Positions 27,601 to 47,400 of a DNA stretch of 64,000 bases are shown piece by piece. Location: positions 5,629,001 to 5,693,000 of the forward strand of contig NC_056551.1 of NCBI RefSeq assembly GCF_910596095.1. The letters are read 5' to 3'. A program made the position numbers and the translations under genes. Source of the stretch: Thunnus maccoyii. Lineage: Eukaryota > Chordata > Actinopteri > Scombriformes > Scombridae. The notes under the pieces were generated by a model. That model was not told the DNA's origin. It saw nothing but the letters and a program-made list of their open reading frames with translations, and searched no databases. The first letter of the stretch is position 1, and the number at the start of each line of letters is the position of its first letter.

Positions 27601-29444
27601 GTTCATTATCTGAACTGCAAGGAATATGTATAAAAATCAAGCACAGTACAGATATTCAATCCTGGTATAGAAGCTTAATAGCTTGATAGAAGCTTTATTA
27701 TTATTTTATTTTATACAGTGTGGAAAGCTTTGAAGATACTTCACAGTAACATTTAAAGAAGAAATTAGGGTTAAAGAACCACCCTGTTTAAAATGTATAT
27801 TCAGTAATAAGAGAAACCTTGAGACTAATTAATCTAAGTTTGACATTTTGGTAAATACGCTTATTTGTTTTCTTGATGAGAGTTAGCTGAGAAGATGGAT
27901 GTCACTCTCTCTGTCTGCATGTTGAATTTCCACAGCTGTTAACAGACCTGTTGGCTTTTGATTGACAGGATACTACCTGCACATGGAGGCGTCACCCATG
28001 CTGCCCGGTCAGAGCGTTCGCCTGCTGTCCCGCCCACTGAGGGGCTCCAGGGGGCCTCAGTGTCTGCGCTTCTACTACCACATGTACGGCTCGGGCACGG
28101 GCCAGCTCAGCGTTCACCTCAACAAGAACGGAGAGGATGTGTTGCTGTGGCAACGGAGCGGCGAGCAGAGCATTGCCTGGCTGAGGGCCACAGTAGAGTA
28201 CCAGAGTGACAGGCAGCACCAGGCAAGAGAGAAGCAAAATCTGTCCAAACTGCTTTTTTATTAGAGACTATTTTAAGTCTGTTTGATAGAAGGACAGTGA
28301 TGGTGACTGGACTTTTGGCCTTTTGGAAATAGCAAGTTTTGTTTTATACATTTATGAATTTATTTATGGATAATTTATTTACTATATACTACTTACTCTT
28401 TATTTGTGGACTAAGCCAGAAAATTAAGAAAAATATCTACCACAAGTTTCCAGAGACCAGGGTGACATCTTCAGATTGTTTGTTTTGCCTGCCCAAAACA
28501 CACCATTCAATTTATGATGTTATAAAACAAAGAAAAGCAGTGAATTCTTTTGAAAAGTTAGAACCAGAGTGTTTTAAACATTATTGCCTGATAAATCATT
28601 CAATTGATCATGAAAGCTGTTGTAAAATCATTTTATGACTTATTGAATAATCAACTAATTGTTTCTGTGCTAATATTTCTCAACCTTTTTGGCTTTTGAC
28701 CACTTATTTTCAAAGCTGAGTCAACAATTGTGCAGCTGAAAAAATAATGTTAGCTCTGATCAACAGGACAAACCCAGTGATTTCTGGGACCTTATGAATT
28801 CCCTTCTACCACCACTATTTGGTCAACTTTTCAGTTTTCTCATAAACATGTTTCCTAACCTCACAGTGGTAAATATCCCTTGACCCTTGACCTTTCTCTA
28901 TCATCATTCTTATACAGATTATTCTGACATCTATTCATTACAGCACATGAGCTAACTGGGGAGGTTTTTAGGCCATTGTGGAGTCCTGCACTCACCACTT
29001 GGAGGTTGTAGAGGCTTAAATTTTTTTATTGGTGGTTGACACAACTGCAAGTATAAAGAGGAAGTAGGTTAATAAGGTGCAAAAATTAATGATAAAGTTG
29101 GGGGGAAATATGTAAGATTTTGTTCCCACAAATGTCCTTTTCTATCAGCCTCCAATGAAAAAGATCTAAATTATCATTATTGTTTGTCTTGCTGTTCCAG
29201 ATTGTGTTTGAGGCGACCAGGGGTTCATCAGTAAGGAGTGACATCGCCATTGATGACATTATTTTGGAGAGTGGACCTTGCCCAGGTAAACAACCTGTTT
29301 AAGATATTTGTTGAACACGCTGCTAAAGATGAAATGTCCTCCAAAGAAATAAAATGCACAGGAAATAATTTGGATGATTTCTTTATTTCCGCTGCAGAAG
29401 CAGAGATCAGGGCCACAGTGGGAACCTCCAATGAGATCGAGTAG
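12574..29444 (+). CDS. mamdc2: MAM domain-containing protein 2, complete, 15 coding exons
   Basis: Predicted secreted, extracellular-matrix-associated protein made of MAM domains. Exons: 12574-12604, 12742-12852, 17238-17527, 19142-19226, 19455-19592, 20312-20589, 21355-21448, 22069-22215, 24892-25011, 25135-25274, 26400-26496, 27315-27473, 27969-28222, 29201-29285, 29398-29444. They total 2076 nt, or 691 aa (human about 686). The first ATG opens a hydrophobic signal peptide (MLPFYLLTFA). Four MAM domains start at Cys24, Cys174, Cys353 and Cys521; each has the CxFE...C opening and most close with the VxxDDI...C signature. Domain pairs repeat the same intron pattern, with phase 1 at domain borders, which suggests exon-based duplication. 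The protein ends NEIE, one residue short of the human NEIEY end I recall. The intron after 28222 starts with GC rather than GT. Large introns hold a Harbinger relic and other repeats. mamdc2a/b status cannot be decided. Confidence 0.95.
14774..14792. repeat. Poly-C run
   Basis: Nineteen consecutive C residues in a mamdc2 intron. The length may be unreliable because homopolymers are prone to sequencing error. Confidence 0.9.
15288..15367. mobile_element. Minimal Tc1/mariner fold-back element, copy 1
   Basis: Two inverted ends (CAGTACCAGTCAAAAGTTTG... and ...AAACCTTTGACTGGTACTG) lie almost back to back, leaving an 80-bp element flanked by TA on both sides (15286-15287 and 15368-15369). It lies in a mamdc2 intron. 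A second copy of the same family is at 36991-37059. Confidence 0.75.
15553..15615. repeat. (GT)n microsatellite
   Basis: About 31 uninterrupted GT units in a mamdc2 intron, followed by GAGTGAGTGAA. Long His/Thr frames on the minus strand are artefacts of this repeat. Confidence 0.97.
18030..18350. repeat. MITE-like interspersed repeat with 'TTAGCTTAGCTTAGCATAGAGACTGG'
   Basis: Contains 'aacattttgagaaatatg.ttatttgctttctt', 'tagcttagcttagcatagagactgg' and 'gggaaacagctagcatagctct', phrases of an abundant fish repeat. A partial copy of the first portion lies at about 27840-27930 in a later intron of the same gene. Confidence 0.55.
19640..20190. repeat. Interspersed repeat, family A, intronic copy
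   Basis: Shares 'ggcggcatggctctaggga', 'ttcatgatccccacaggatgaatcctactgacttt', 'caacaattgttggatggattgccat' and 'ttttgtgtttagtgctaattagca' with the copy at 6840-7190. It lies in the mamdc2 intron between exons 5 and 6. Confidence 0.55.
21600..21960. repeat. Interspersed repeat, family A-like, intronic copy
   Basis: Contains phrases such as 'ttatggtggcactagaagaaaagtcagggggtcact' and 'aatatccgtaacaaatgtcatg' that match the family A set, in the mamdc2 intron before exon 8. The boundaries are approximate. Confidence 0.4.
22715..23355 (+). pseudogene. Harbinger Myb/SANT-like DNA-binding protein remnant
   Basis: An ATG at 22715 opens a frame for a Lys/Arg-rich start and the phrase FFAPPELEILMR, then stops at TAA (22778). 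Past the stop the same frame continues with YGEFEHVFKKK and ERETAWENIAARVNA. After a likely former intron, a piece at about 22976-23040 reads NPARE-RTWQQFRIKYKNIVQT, and another at about 23238-23355 is Lys-rich then Pro/Glu-rich. This order matches the Myb/SANT-like protein carried by PIF-Harbinger transposons. The stop codon shows it is not functional. Confidence 0.7.
23355..23649 (-). pseudogene. Truncated HARBI1-like transposase remnant
   Basis: Read from 23649 leftwards, the frame contains DNDPVDEGAALLRREL, an in-frame TGA, then FPDNYLFERYRFTSQSIIY and LIRPYICNITNRNQFS, followed by a degraded continuation. This is the N-terminal part of the PIF-Harbinger transposase family (HARBI1-like). 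Its DDE catalytic region is absent and the sequence runs directly into the opposing Myb/SANT-like frame. The copy is dead. Confidence 0.75.
25340..25920. repeat. Long purine-rich tract
   Basis: Nearly 600 bases dominated by A and G on the plus strand, built from degenerate GGAAGGAAAG and GAAGAAAG words, beginning soon after mamdc2 exon 10. It is a decayed simple repeat. Such purine strands can form triplex DNA, but nothing here shows that this one does. Confidence 0.75.
27840..27930. repeat. Partial copy of the 18030 MITE-like repeat
   Basis: Reads 'gacattttggtaaatacgcttatttgttttcttgatgagagttagctgagaagatggatgtcac', corresponding to the first third of the repeat at 18030-18350. It lies in the intron before mamdc2 exon 13. 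Confidence 0.45.
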
Positions 29445-29717
29445 AAGAGAAGAAGAAACAGCTGTATAGGATGCATGAAACCTGTTTATTTGCACATTTC
29501 AGACGACTCAAAGTCTTTGCCGACTCCTGACTCCTACATTCTGAACATGTAGGAATGTGGGTTAAAGGAAACTTTTTCATGTAGGTCTGTTTTCATGGAG
29601 CAACACATATCAGTGGCGTCATAGTCAGCATTTCTCTCTACACTGTAGCAACAGAGAGTGTGTTACACTGTGTTTTTTCTTTACATTTATATGCATTAGA
29701 TTAATGCTCATTGCTCA

Positions 29718-29723
29718 AATAAA
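29718..29723 (+). terminator. Polyadenylation signal of mamdc2
   Basis: AATAAA, 274 bases after the stop codon, followed by a T-rich stretch. It gives a 3' untranslated region of about 290-300 bases. Confidence 0.75.
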
Positions 29724-29739
29724 GCGAGAAGATTATTCA

Positions 29740-31110
29740 ACTTGATTCCTGTTTTTTTTTTTCATTGTTAAATACTAATTTGGATACTGGAAATACTTGA
29801 TTTTGCTGTCACTTAGTGGGAATACAAATTTGCCACAACACTCATGTCATCACAAAGGTCATCATACTGTATATTCAGCAAGGTCCACTTACACTATGTG
29901 GCCAAAAATAAATGGACATCCGAACACAGCATGAAGAAGTACACAAAAGTACAGTATATCGACAAGGAGTTCACATACTTTTGGCCATATAGTGTACTGT
30001 ACTATGTAGTACTACAAAAATGTTCTTACAGTAAACACTCAACATGTATCCAACAAGGTGAACTGAGATAAAAAAATCACATTGTGTTTCACTCTTAGGA
30101 CAGAAATAAAATGATTGTTAATAATTGTTAATAACTGAACAGTAAACAGCAGTTATTGTATCTGGAGGTGATGACTAGCATCCCTGCTGGTTGAGGTTGT
30201 GCTTGACAGAGTACACATACACATTCTCCTGAAACTATGCAATCACTGATACACAGAATAGATAACAACCTGAAATATGACTTAAAGATCACTCAGTGAA
30301 GCAATTTATGGAGACCCTGACATTTGATGAGGAGAAGGCTAACTGTTTCTGATGGTGTCAAGCAGAGCCCGGCTGATTTTGGAGGCCGATATTGATATTT
30401 GAATGTAAAAAGATCTGATAACATAACGTCTATGTTTTTTTGCCATAAACACAAACATTTTTGGATTATTAAAGCTTTAAACAGAGTACGACATTTTAAA
30501 GCTGACAATTGTACTTGTCGGTGTTCTCTGGCGAACAAACTATGTAATAGAAATGTTGTCTCTCAAATATCTCAGACATATCACAGGCTTTTCTACTGGC
30601 TGACATAAATTCTACTACTTAAGACACATGACAGTCTGAGAATGACAAAAGGAAAACAAAAATCCCAAAAGTGAGTGAAAAAAAAATTGTTATTTGCTTC
30701 TGTTCAGATATTTGGCATTCGCACCAGTACATCTCCTTCACATAAACACAATAATCTCTGTAAAAATGTAACTCACTCTGTCATAGATGAAATCTTAAAT
30801 GTTTCTGATATTGTATAAACTAATATCACTTTTTGTATAGTAATAGTTAATGAATGAGCCATTAGCCCATAAACATTTATCCACATGTCCTGTATGATTT
30901 ATAGCTGTCTTTCTCTGTGTGGTGAGACTTTTTTTAAATATTGCAGCAACCACAAATACTTTCTTGCTAGTAACAAATATTGTTGCAGTGAAGGAGTTGC
31001 TGCAGTAACAGATATACAAATAATAAAGTCAGTTAAATACCAGATGCTTCGAGCAGGGAAATGTCAGCACAGTTCACAAAACAAAAACACAGCTGAGGCA
31101 AATGTAAAAC
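29740..31110. other. Gap between the converging ends of mamdc2 and slc30a5
   Basis: No coding exon. It holds a minimal mariner-type fold-back (29892-29994) and scattered AT-rich sequence, including a remnant near 30370-30420 ('ccggctgattttggaggccgatattgatattt') that looks repeat-derived. Confidence 0.5.
29892..29994. mobile_element. Minimal mariner-like fold-back element
   Basis: Inverted ends CACTATGTGGCCAAAA and TTTTGGCCATATAGTG enclose about 70 bases. The flanks are TA at 29890-29891 and 29995-29996. The ends match the 'tacaccatatggccaaatgtatg' end seen at 9966. Confidence 0.7.
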
Positions 31111-31123
31111 CAATATATTCAGA

Positions 31124-31129
31124 TTTATT
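31124..31129 (-). terminator. Polyadenylation signal of slc30a5
   Basis: TTTATT on the plus strand reads AATAAA on the minus strand, about 90 bases after the slc30a5 stop codon. This would give a short 3' untranslated region. A longer alternative cannot be excluded. Confidence 0.55.
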
Positions 31130-31217
31130 TAAACCAAATACATATACTGTACATTTCAATGAAAAAGCAACCAAGTGTTTGAATTAATAAAGTTTCATTT
31201 GGTCCCACAGATGGACG

Positions 31218-40335
<9,118 letters not shown>

Positions 40336-40559
40336 TTTCACTCCAGTCACAGTATTTATGTCCCCAGTATCCTCAACATCACTGTTACCTAAACAGTTCA
40401 GTTAAAGCTCAGTCCGTTTACCGGTGAAGAACAGGAACAGGTTTGTTCAGGCTCTCATTCATTCTCCTGTTATAACTTTACTAGTCTGTAAAATAAACTG
40501 TAAACAAGCCCAAACCTTCAGTCAGCTGGCAGCTTTCTTAGCCTGTTAGCTGCTAGCTA

Positions 40560-40860
40560 TCTGGCATGCTAACGTTAGTCAGATTTTACCCAAAGTTTCT
40601 AGCCGCGACACGTGCTCTGTGTATAGTGTACGACAGGCAAATCCATGTGATAGCTTAGTTAGAGGAAGATAAATAGCATTGTTTAGGCTGAGTGCTCCAC
40701 AATAACAGCTTAAGTCCGCAATTAAAGGATGAAACGTCCAAGCTGGTCAAAAAGCCACGGCACTTCCGGACACGGTAAAACATTACACGTCATGTGTATT
40801 CGTGAATGCTGCGCTTGCGCAGTTCCGAGTTCGGCGCCGAGCATGAAGACGACTGTGGTG
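40560..40860 (-). promoter_or_regulatory. Probable slc30a5 promoter with NRF1-like and ETS-like sites
   Basis: This CpG-containing segment lies just upstream of the first coding exon. It carries TGCGCTTGCGCA (about 40809-40820), one base from the palindromic NRF1 consensus, and CACTTCCGG (40761-40769), an ETS/GABP-type core. No TATA box is seen. This pattern is typical of housekeeping promoters. The transcription start is not determined. Confidence 0.5.
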
Positions 40861-41508
40861 GAGAGAAACTATAAAACTTTAAGAAGTACATTTAAATTTC
40901 GTTTTTAGTGTGCTTTACTTTATCATTACAATTTTATGACCAGAAAGCTATAGTTCTAGAAAACTGGCCACCTCTAGGTTAAAGTTTGTTTCATAATTTT
41001 GACTTATTTATCTCATATTTTTGAAAATTCAAACTATTGTCTGATATCTTCTATCTCTCAAATTATTTGTCTGTATCTCAAATTATTAATCGTTTACTTT
41101 TACTACTAATATTTCGACCTACCATTTCATAGTTAACTTGGTGTGTCATAATTTGAGTATTTTTATTTTTATCACTTTCAAAGTTTTCTTGGTGGAAACG
41201 GACTTCCACAGTATCTAACACTGTATTGCACAGTATAATTTGAACACCCTGGCATTTTAACAAAAATACAAGACCAAATATTTGCTTAGCATTCAACAAC
41301 TACAAGCTTTGATAGTGTTTCTGTAACTCAGATTTATGGGGTATGTTGTTGGTTTTATTTAGCCTACAGTAAAATTAAATCAGTTTACTGGAGAATTTTT
41401 TTTTTTTTTTATTTTAAAAAGCCAAATTAGAAACATCAAACTAAAGAAAGTAGTAACTAGAAATCTAAATGTCAGTTTTTTTTTCTGAAAGTACTAATAT
41501 GTAACATA

Positions 41509-42138
41509 TTAAAGGTTCAGTGTGTAGATTTTAGTGTCATCTAGCAGAACGGACTTGGCAGAAATGGAATATAATATTCACAAGTATGTTTTCATAAGTG
41601 TATAATCTCCTGAAAATAAGAATTTCTGTGTTTTCGTTACCTTAGAATGAATCCTTTATATCTAAATAGGAGTGGGTCCTCTTCATGGATGTATTATAAG
41701 AGCTGGATACCAGACTAAAAATGGCACCCATTCAGTCCTATAGGTGTTGCTCGGCTGGCGCATACGCCAAAAAAAGTTTCTAGCTTCTGGGTTGCAGCCT
41801 ACTGAATATATGCAGTAGTGTTTCCCCCGCTGGCCCCACCCGTGAGTTCCCACCCAACCTCCATGGATCAAAAGTCCATATTAGCAAGAGTCATCATTGA
41901 CATTGTTTGCAGTTCGAGGGGTCCTGTCAACAGTTTTACAGACGTCTCTTTTACAGTGGTGGTCTATGGGGAAAATGCTTTTTGGGCCGCAGGGGGATTT
42001 TTCGCAAAAATACCACGAGTGGCCACTAAGAAAAACTGGCTGCAAGGCTGAGCAGCGGCGCCCTATCCAACTCTTATTATACATCCATGGTCCTCTTTCA
42101 CAGAGCCCACCATGCGGCACTGCCATGTTTATACAGTA
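41509..42138. mobile_element. MITE copy, split by a younger insertion and truncated
   Basis: Begins TTAAAGGTTCAGTGTGTAG and continues 'ggcagaaatggaatataatattcacaagtatgtttt'. This is the reverse complement of the right half of the intact relative at 50213-50590. Host sequence resumes after the nested element at about 42090 ('gtcctctttcacagagcccacc') and fades near 42138, where a LINE fragment begins. Confidence 0.65.
41684..42089. mobile_element. hAT-like non-autonomous element nested in a MITE
   Basis: The ends are CATGGATGTATTATAAGAG (from 41684) and CTCTTATTATACATCCATG (to 42089), with one mismatch across 19 bases and further pairing inwards (CTGGATA / TATCCAA). An exact 8-bp duplication, GTCCTCTT, flanks it at 41676-41683 and 42090-42097. 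An 8-bp duplication is characteristic of hAT elements. The 406-bp body has no transposase. Confidence 0.8.
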
Positions 42139-42475
42139 CACTTCAACTGGCTCAGAGAAGGCCTTCCACCCTTTCCTCCAACACTCAGCCACCAAATCTG
42201 CATACCTGGCTCTCTTCCTTTTTTGCTCCTCCTCCATCAGGTCTTCTCAGGGGACAGTTTGCTCTAGCAAAACCACTTGCTCGATTGCCACGGAACCTCA
42301 GTTGTCTCCCTAGGTCGACCAGGAACAAAGGCAATGCACTCTATTGGGTGCTGCAGCTTACTATAGCTGATGCAGATGGTGTCTGCTACTGCCCACCAAC
42401 GATACCGCACCTCTCCCAAGGTCTTTGGACAGCAGCTGAGGATATGCTCCAAGGATCCCCTTTTCTGACAAAGTG
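42139..42475 (-). mobile_element. LINE-type retroelement fragment (decayed)
   Basis: On the minus strand two frames carry pieces I recognise from the 3' part of a fish non-LTR retroelement reading frame: LSCCPKTLGEVRYRWWAVAD with a following IECIAFVPG, and MEEEQKRKRARYADLVAECW with RKGWKAFSEPVEV. The two pieces are out of frame with each other, so this is a relic. The family is not determined. Confidence 0.6.
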
Positions 42476-42559
42476 AGTACAGGTGAGTCCACCACGCCCC
42501 AGCTGAACAGGTTGGAAAGGCTCTGTTAATACTATAATATGTAAAATATTGGGCTATAG

Positions 42560-42760
42560 TTTGTCACATAGCCTGATGGGAGTATTTTTTATCCATATTT
42601 GGATGGATTGCCATAAAAATTTGGTAAACACGTTCATATCCCATTCAGGATCAATTGTAATAACTTTAGTGATCCAAAGTTTCATCTAGTGCCATCATCA
42701 GGTCAAAATTTAAATCCATCCAATACTTTGGTTTATGACTAAATACAAGCAAAACTAATA
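42560..42760. repeat. Interspersed repeat, family A, copy
   Basis: 'ggatggattgccataaaaatttggtaaacacgttcatatcccattcaggatcaattgtaataact' and 'tttcatctagtgccatcatcaggtcaaaattt' match the family A set, in the slc30a5-anxa1 gap. Confidence 0.5.
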
Positions 42761-42769
42761 TTGATTGGC

Positions 42770-42990
42770 TTCCAAACTAGTTGTGATTTCACCAAATCAT
42801 GCTTGTATGTAAATACCTTAAACTCAGTTTTAAGGTAAGCACAAAGAAACTTTCCCTTTCAGCAGATGAATGTGAAAACAATCTTCTGATGTCAAACTCT
42901 GCACATACACGATTCTGCAGGCCAGACATCCAAGTGAAGTAAAAAAAATAAGCAAAACACATTTTTGAATGGAGAGGGATTTTAATTGTT
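42770..42990. repeat. Interspersed repeat, family B, copy 2
   Basis: Near-identical over much of its length to 9530-9760 and in the same orientation, from 'aactagttgtgat' to 'aaaacacatttttgaatggagagggattttaatt'. Confidence 0.6.
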
Positions 42991-43049
42991 TTTTTGTTAG
43001 AATTTGCAATGGAGGCGACCTTATGACTCTGATCTTATATATGTGGAAT

Positions 43050-43260
43050 CTATACAACAGACCTAAAGATTTTTATTAAAGACAAAGGAAAGAAAGAAGA
43101 CTGCACTGAGATTTCACAAACCTTATAAAAAAACATATCAGGATAAGCATTTTGCTAAGATATTGGCTTTAAATTGTACAGCACCTTGTAACTCTGGTTT
43201 TGAAAGGTGCTTTATAAATAAAGTTTACTTACTTACTTACTGCTTACTTAAAGCCAACAG
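43050..43260 (+). mobile_element. LINE 3' tail
   Basis: The end region reads 'gcaccttgtaactctggttttgaaaggtgctttataaataaagtttac' followed by TTAC repeats. A terminal AATAAA and a short tandem repeat tail are typical of L2-like fish LINE 3' ends. No coding part is retained. Confidence 0.55.
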
Positions 43261-43295
43261 AAATATATTTTACTCCTCCTTCTTTTCTCAACAGC

Positions 43296-43301
43296 TTTAT
43301 T
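43296..43301 (-). terminator. Polyadenylation signal of anxa1
   Basis: TTTATT on the plus strand is AATAAA on the minus strand, about 125 bases beyond the anxa1 stop codon. Confidence 0.6.
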
Positions 43302-43424
43302 AGAGCATCAGCTCAGTTAGACAGATTTGTCATGTTATATTCTACTATTATTTAATGTGAGATTTCAGTGGCATCTGGTGGACACGCTGGCCTCCATTTC
43401 CAGTGAAGTGGTTATGACAGAATT

Positions 43425-44395
43425 TCAGTGCGGTCCACACAATCCAAGCAGGACTTGCTGATAATGACCCTTAGTCTCCTCCTGTGAAACAGAGGCGAAG
43501 ATGTGGTCAGCTGAAATATTCTGAAACTGTGATGTAATTTCTTTCTTTACTTAATGACTCTGTAAGTGAAAAACAGAACATACAGAACATAAAGGTAGCC
43601 ATTCAGGAACATTTGAATACTTATGTTATTTTACCAGTATCTGCTCCTGTACACTTGTGTTATACATGGCTCTGTATTGATCCAAAATCTTCTTCAGGTC
43701 GACCTCAGAGCGGCTTACCAGCACCCTGATCAGCGTCGCCTCACATGTGCCATAGCCCTGTGAGGATGGAGCAGAGCCTCAGTCACTGAACGGGTAGAAA
43801 GCATTAGTGCATGCACATCACCTCACTCTGCAGGTTTTACTACACACTGTGGTCTCATCCAACATTTGAATGATATACAGTACTACATCTGTGTACAGTC
43901 AGCTGTATAACCAATCACTGCGGTTAAGCAGTGTTTTCCCGAGACTATGAATATTTGTAGTAGTCAGATCTTCAAAATCTGACATTTGAGAGTCAGCTGC
44001 AGGTGCAGAAATAATCTCATTTATGAGATAATTTCTGATCAGTGACATCATATTATTAGAATGTGAATGCAGCATATTGTGGCAGATGTTTCAATTAATA
44101 TGTACTATTGCCACTAAATTCCCAAGAAGGCATTTGAAAGAAAGACATAGAACAAAAATACAAAGATTCTTTCTGGTTGAGGGGCAACTCTATAAGGTTG
44201 GACCAAGTCTACATGTAAGAAAAATTTGAAACTGTTTAAGTTTTAAGTTCTATCTCAGTCGGCTTGCAGAACCATATGAAAAGACATACAAGAACTTGTG
44301 TCACTGTGAGTTGGCAGGAAAAATAGCAAACTATCCCTTTAAGGTTCAAATTTTGCATTTTTGACAAGATTATAAGCAGTAAAAACAGTTTAGGT

Positions 44396-44435
<40 letters not shown>

Positions 44436-47400
44436 TATATACATTCTGATATAAGGTGAGAGAGAGAAGGAGAGAGATAATTATACACACCTTCATTGCC
44501 AGATGGAGTTTCTCAGCAAAAAAAGCCGGCATGTTCCAGGCACTTTTCACTAGACATCAAAAAGACACAAAAAGTGAAAATAAAATGCAGCATGCAAGTG
44601 CTGCTACTGTATGTCACTTTCTTTCCTCTGTGTTATCATTCATCTAGTAGAGTTCTATTCTCAGGCTGAAATAGTCCATGCACAGTCTTAGACTGATCTC
44701 ACAGTGTGTGAGGTCATGATGCCCACATGCCAGGAGTGAACTATTCAGAGTCTGCTGCCATATATACAGTAGGGTCCAAAAGTCTAAGACAACTTTCTGG
44801 GGTCTCTGTATATCATTGGATCTATCCAGTGTTCAGATCTGCTGTTTCATGCACTTCTTTTCATTTGTGCTTCTCCAGCTGGAGATAATGTTTTTGATTT
44901 GTGAATTTAAGGTTTTTTGCAGCCTCTTTGTTTATTCTGGTTCTTTATGGAAACTGTTCTCCCACTATCTTCTTACTGGATAACACATGCTGCTGCACAG
45001 AATTCACAGGAATATTAGTTTTGGAGAGTTAAACCTGTTTTTTTTAAACACTTTTGACCTGCTAGCAGCAGTTCTTAAGCATGACAACCTCTGACTTTCC
45101 TCTCATCAGCATGATGCCAACATTTTTACTTCAGCACAGGAAATATCAGTCATATTGCACTGACATTTACTGAGAATATTCTTGCTCCCCAGAAAATCAA
45201 CCCTTTTGATCTCAAGATGTTTTCTCAAAACAAACCTTTAACTTTTTGGCTTTACTGCTGGTAAAGCTCTAAGAATAGCAAAATCTTCAGTAGGCTGTTC
45301 ATTCTTTCCACATTTCTTCTACTTTATCTAAACTGAGTAAACTGTTGAGAAGTCCCCTGCTCAAGTCCGAAATAGAAAACTATGTTTTATGGAAAATTAT
45401 ACCAAATCATATCAAAGAAAGAAATCTTCCTCACCAATGTCAATGAGACAATCTTCAATGTCTCCTTTCAGCTCCATTTCCAGGGCTTTGGGTAATTTGA
45501 TGTCACTGACGGAGGCGTAGTACTCGAATGCTATAGCAGGTAAACAGACACACAAGTAAACAGCTGTTTATTGGCTACTGTGTTTGACAGAAATTTGTTT
45601 TTTGCCAAGTAAAACATCACTGCATATACCCTTTTTCTGGAATTTCAAAACAATCTTCTTCCAGAATAAGTGGCCGAGTAAACATTCAGCTAAACTACAA
45701 AAGAATAACAAGAATTTTGCAGAATTTTTAGTATGCATGGGGACCAAACATACTAATCCATAAACTGGGGCTTGTTTTTAGACATTTAGATATTTATGCA
45801 AGTTTTGTGCAAAAAAATCCAAGCTAATGTTTTGTTATTTTTGCCATATTCAACTTGAAAACATGTAAAGTATGTGGCTGAAATAAATTAAAAAGTAAAT
45901 GGATCACCATTGCTAAAAACAGATACATAAATTCAAAGAAATGACCTAATCCAGGGTACAGCTGGTTTTCCTTTATATAAGGTCAGTTTTGCTCTCTATT
46001 CTTCCTACACTGCTAGGTGTGTTTCACCTGTTACCTAGATGAGTGTGGTTCCACCTGTTTTACAGGTGTGTGTGTGTCAGTGTGTGTGTCTTCACTTTAA
46101 AATGAAGGTTGTGGCTGTTCTAGCCGCTGATGAGACAAATCTAACAGCTAAAGTATTCACACATTGCAATCACTCACTCTTAGAGAGCTGTGGCCCGCTG
46201 TGTGAGGTCAGGATGTCGATGAAGGCAGAAACGTTGGTTCCCGCGGTATTCTCACCTGATTCAAACAGAGTCTGCAGGTAAGAAACAGTGACACTCCATT
46301 ACTGTTCTCTTCAAAACTTTTACATAAGTCTGGTGATATTCTATATTTTTCTTATTGTCAACAAATCTCATGAAAAGACCAAAACCAACAATGAATTGAT
46401 CTACTAACAAGTATTATCTGTATATCCAAAGCCTGATATATCTTATTCTTTTGTGTCACAGAGCTCCATTGTTGCCCAAAAACTGCATAATGTGTATTAA
46501 TCCACAGCTGAAAATAGTCCCCAACAAATGCTCTTGTTACTCAAGTTTGAGTAAAGGTTGCTAAAAACTACAGTGCCCAGCTGTGTTAGGAAAGTAATGA
46601 CCTTTTTTTTTTTTTTTAAATGAAACTATATATTTGTAAGCTGTTTTTTTTTAGTAGAAACCAGTGGGTGCCACATGCAGTATAAGGAAGTCAGAAAGTA
46701 TTTTTGGTTTAGTCTTTTGTTGACAGTAAGAAAATCATGGAGTGATGCCATCCCTTAAAAGCAGATTTTCCTTATTTTACCTCTGCATCCCTTTGGGCCA
46801 GAGCCATGTCAACTTCCTTGCTCTCATTTTTGTTTGCTTTCAGCATGGCCAGAAGGGCCTTAGTGAAGTCACCGCTGGTCTCGCTCTCAATAACATCCTC
46901 CAGCTCTTCTTTGTACTCTGAGAGAGAAAGAGCAGTTCAGCACAAAGATAATAAACTTTGCAAATTGTAATATTATAAAGGAACAAACTATGACCACAGT
47001 GGTTATAGCCCTTGTTTAGAGGCTTACAATCCTCTTGACAGGGTGATTACAATGTTGCAACTGTCTAGGAATTCAGTGTTGCTCTACTGCTGTGTGCACT
47101 GGAGACACTGAGGAATGTCAGCTACCTAACATGTTACATAACATGTGAAAACTCAGAGCCCAGCACGTAGACCAGTAACTGTGCTAAATCAGGACAGACC
47201 TTTTTTGAAGACCCTCTTGATCTCACAGATCTCTTGGTTTGATCTTGTTGCCAGAATCTCCACCAGGACATCTTCATCTGTGCCCAGTCCCTGTTGGCAC
47301 AGAGTGACAAAATGTAAAACAGTGATTCAAGGGTAGTCCTTATAAGACCCTTTGAACTGAATTATTGAGTTAAACAAATACAATTAATAAAACTGACATC

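Larger units (their letters stand above)
40861..43280. other. Gap between slc30a5 and anxa1, mostly transposon relics
   Basis: AT-rich and without host exons. From 41509 to about 43260 it is a mosaic of repeats described separately: a MITE, a hAT-like element inserted into it, a LINE fragment, family A and B copies and a second LINE tail. Confidence 0.6.

Noticed and set aside
27958-28209. Alternative frame over mamdc2 exon 13
   Set aside because: The neighbouring frame continues the MAM domain with correct phase on both sides.
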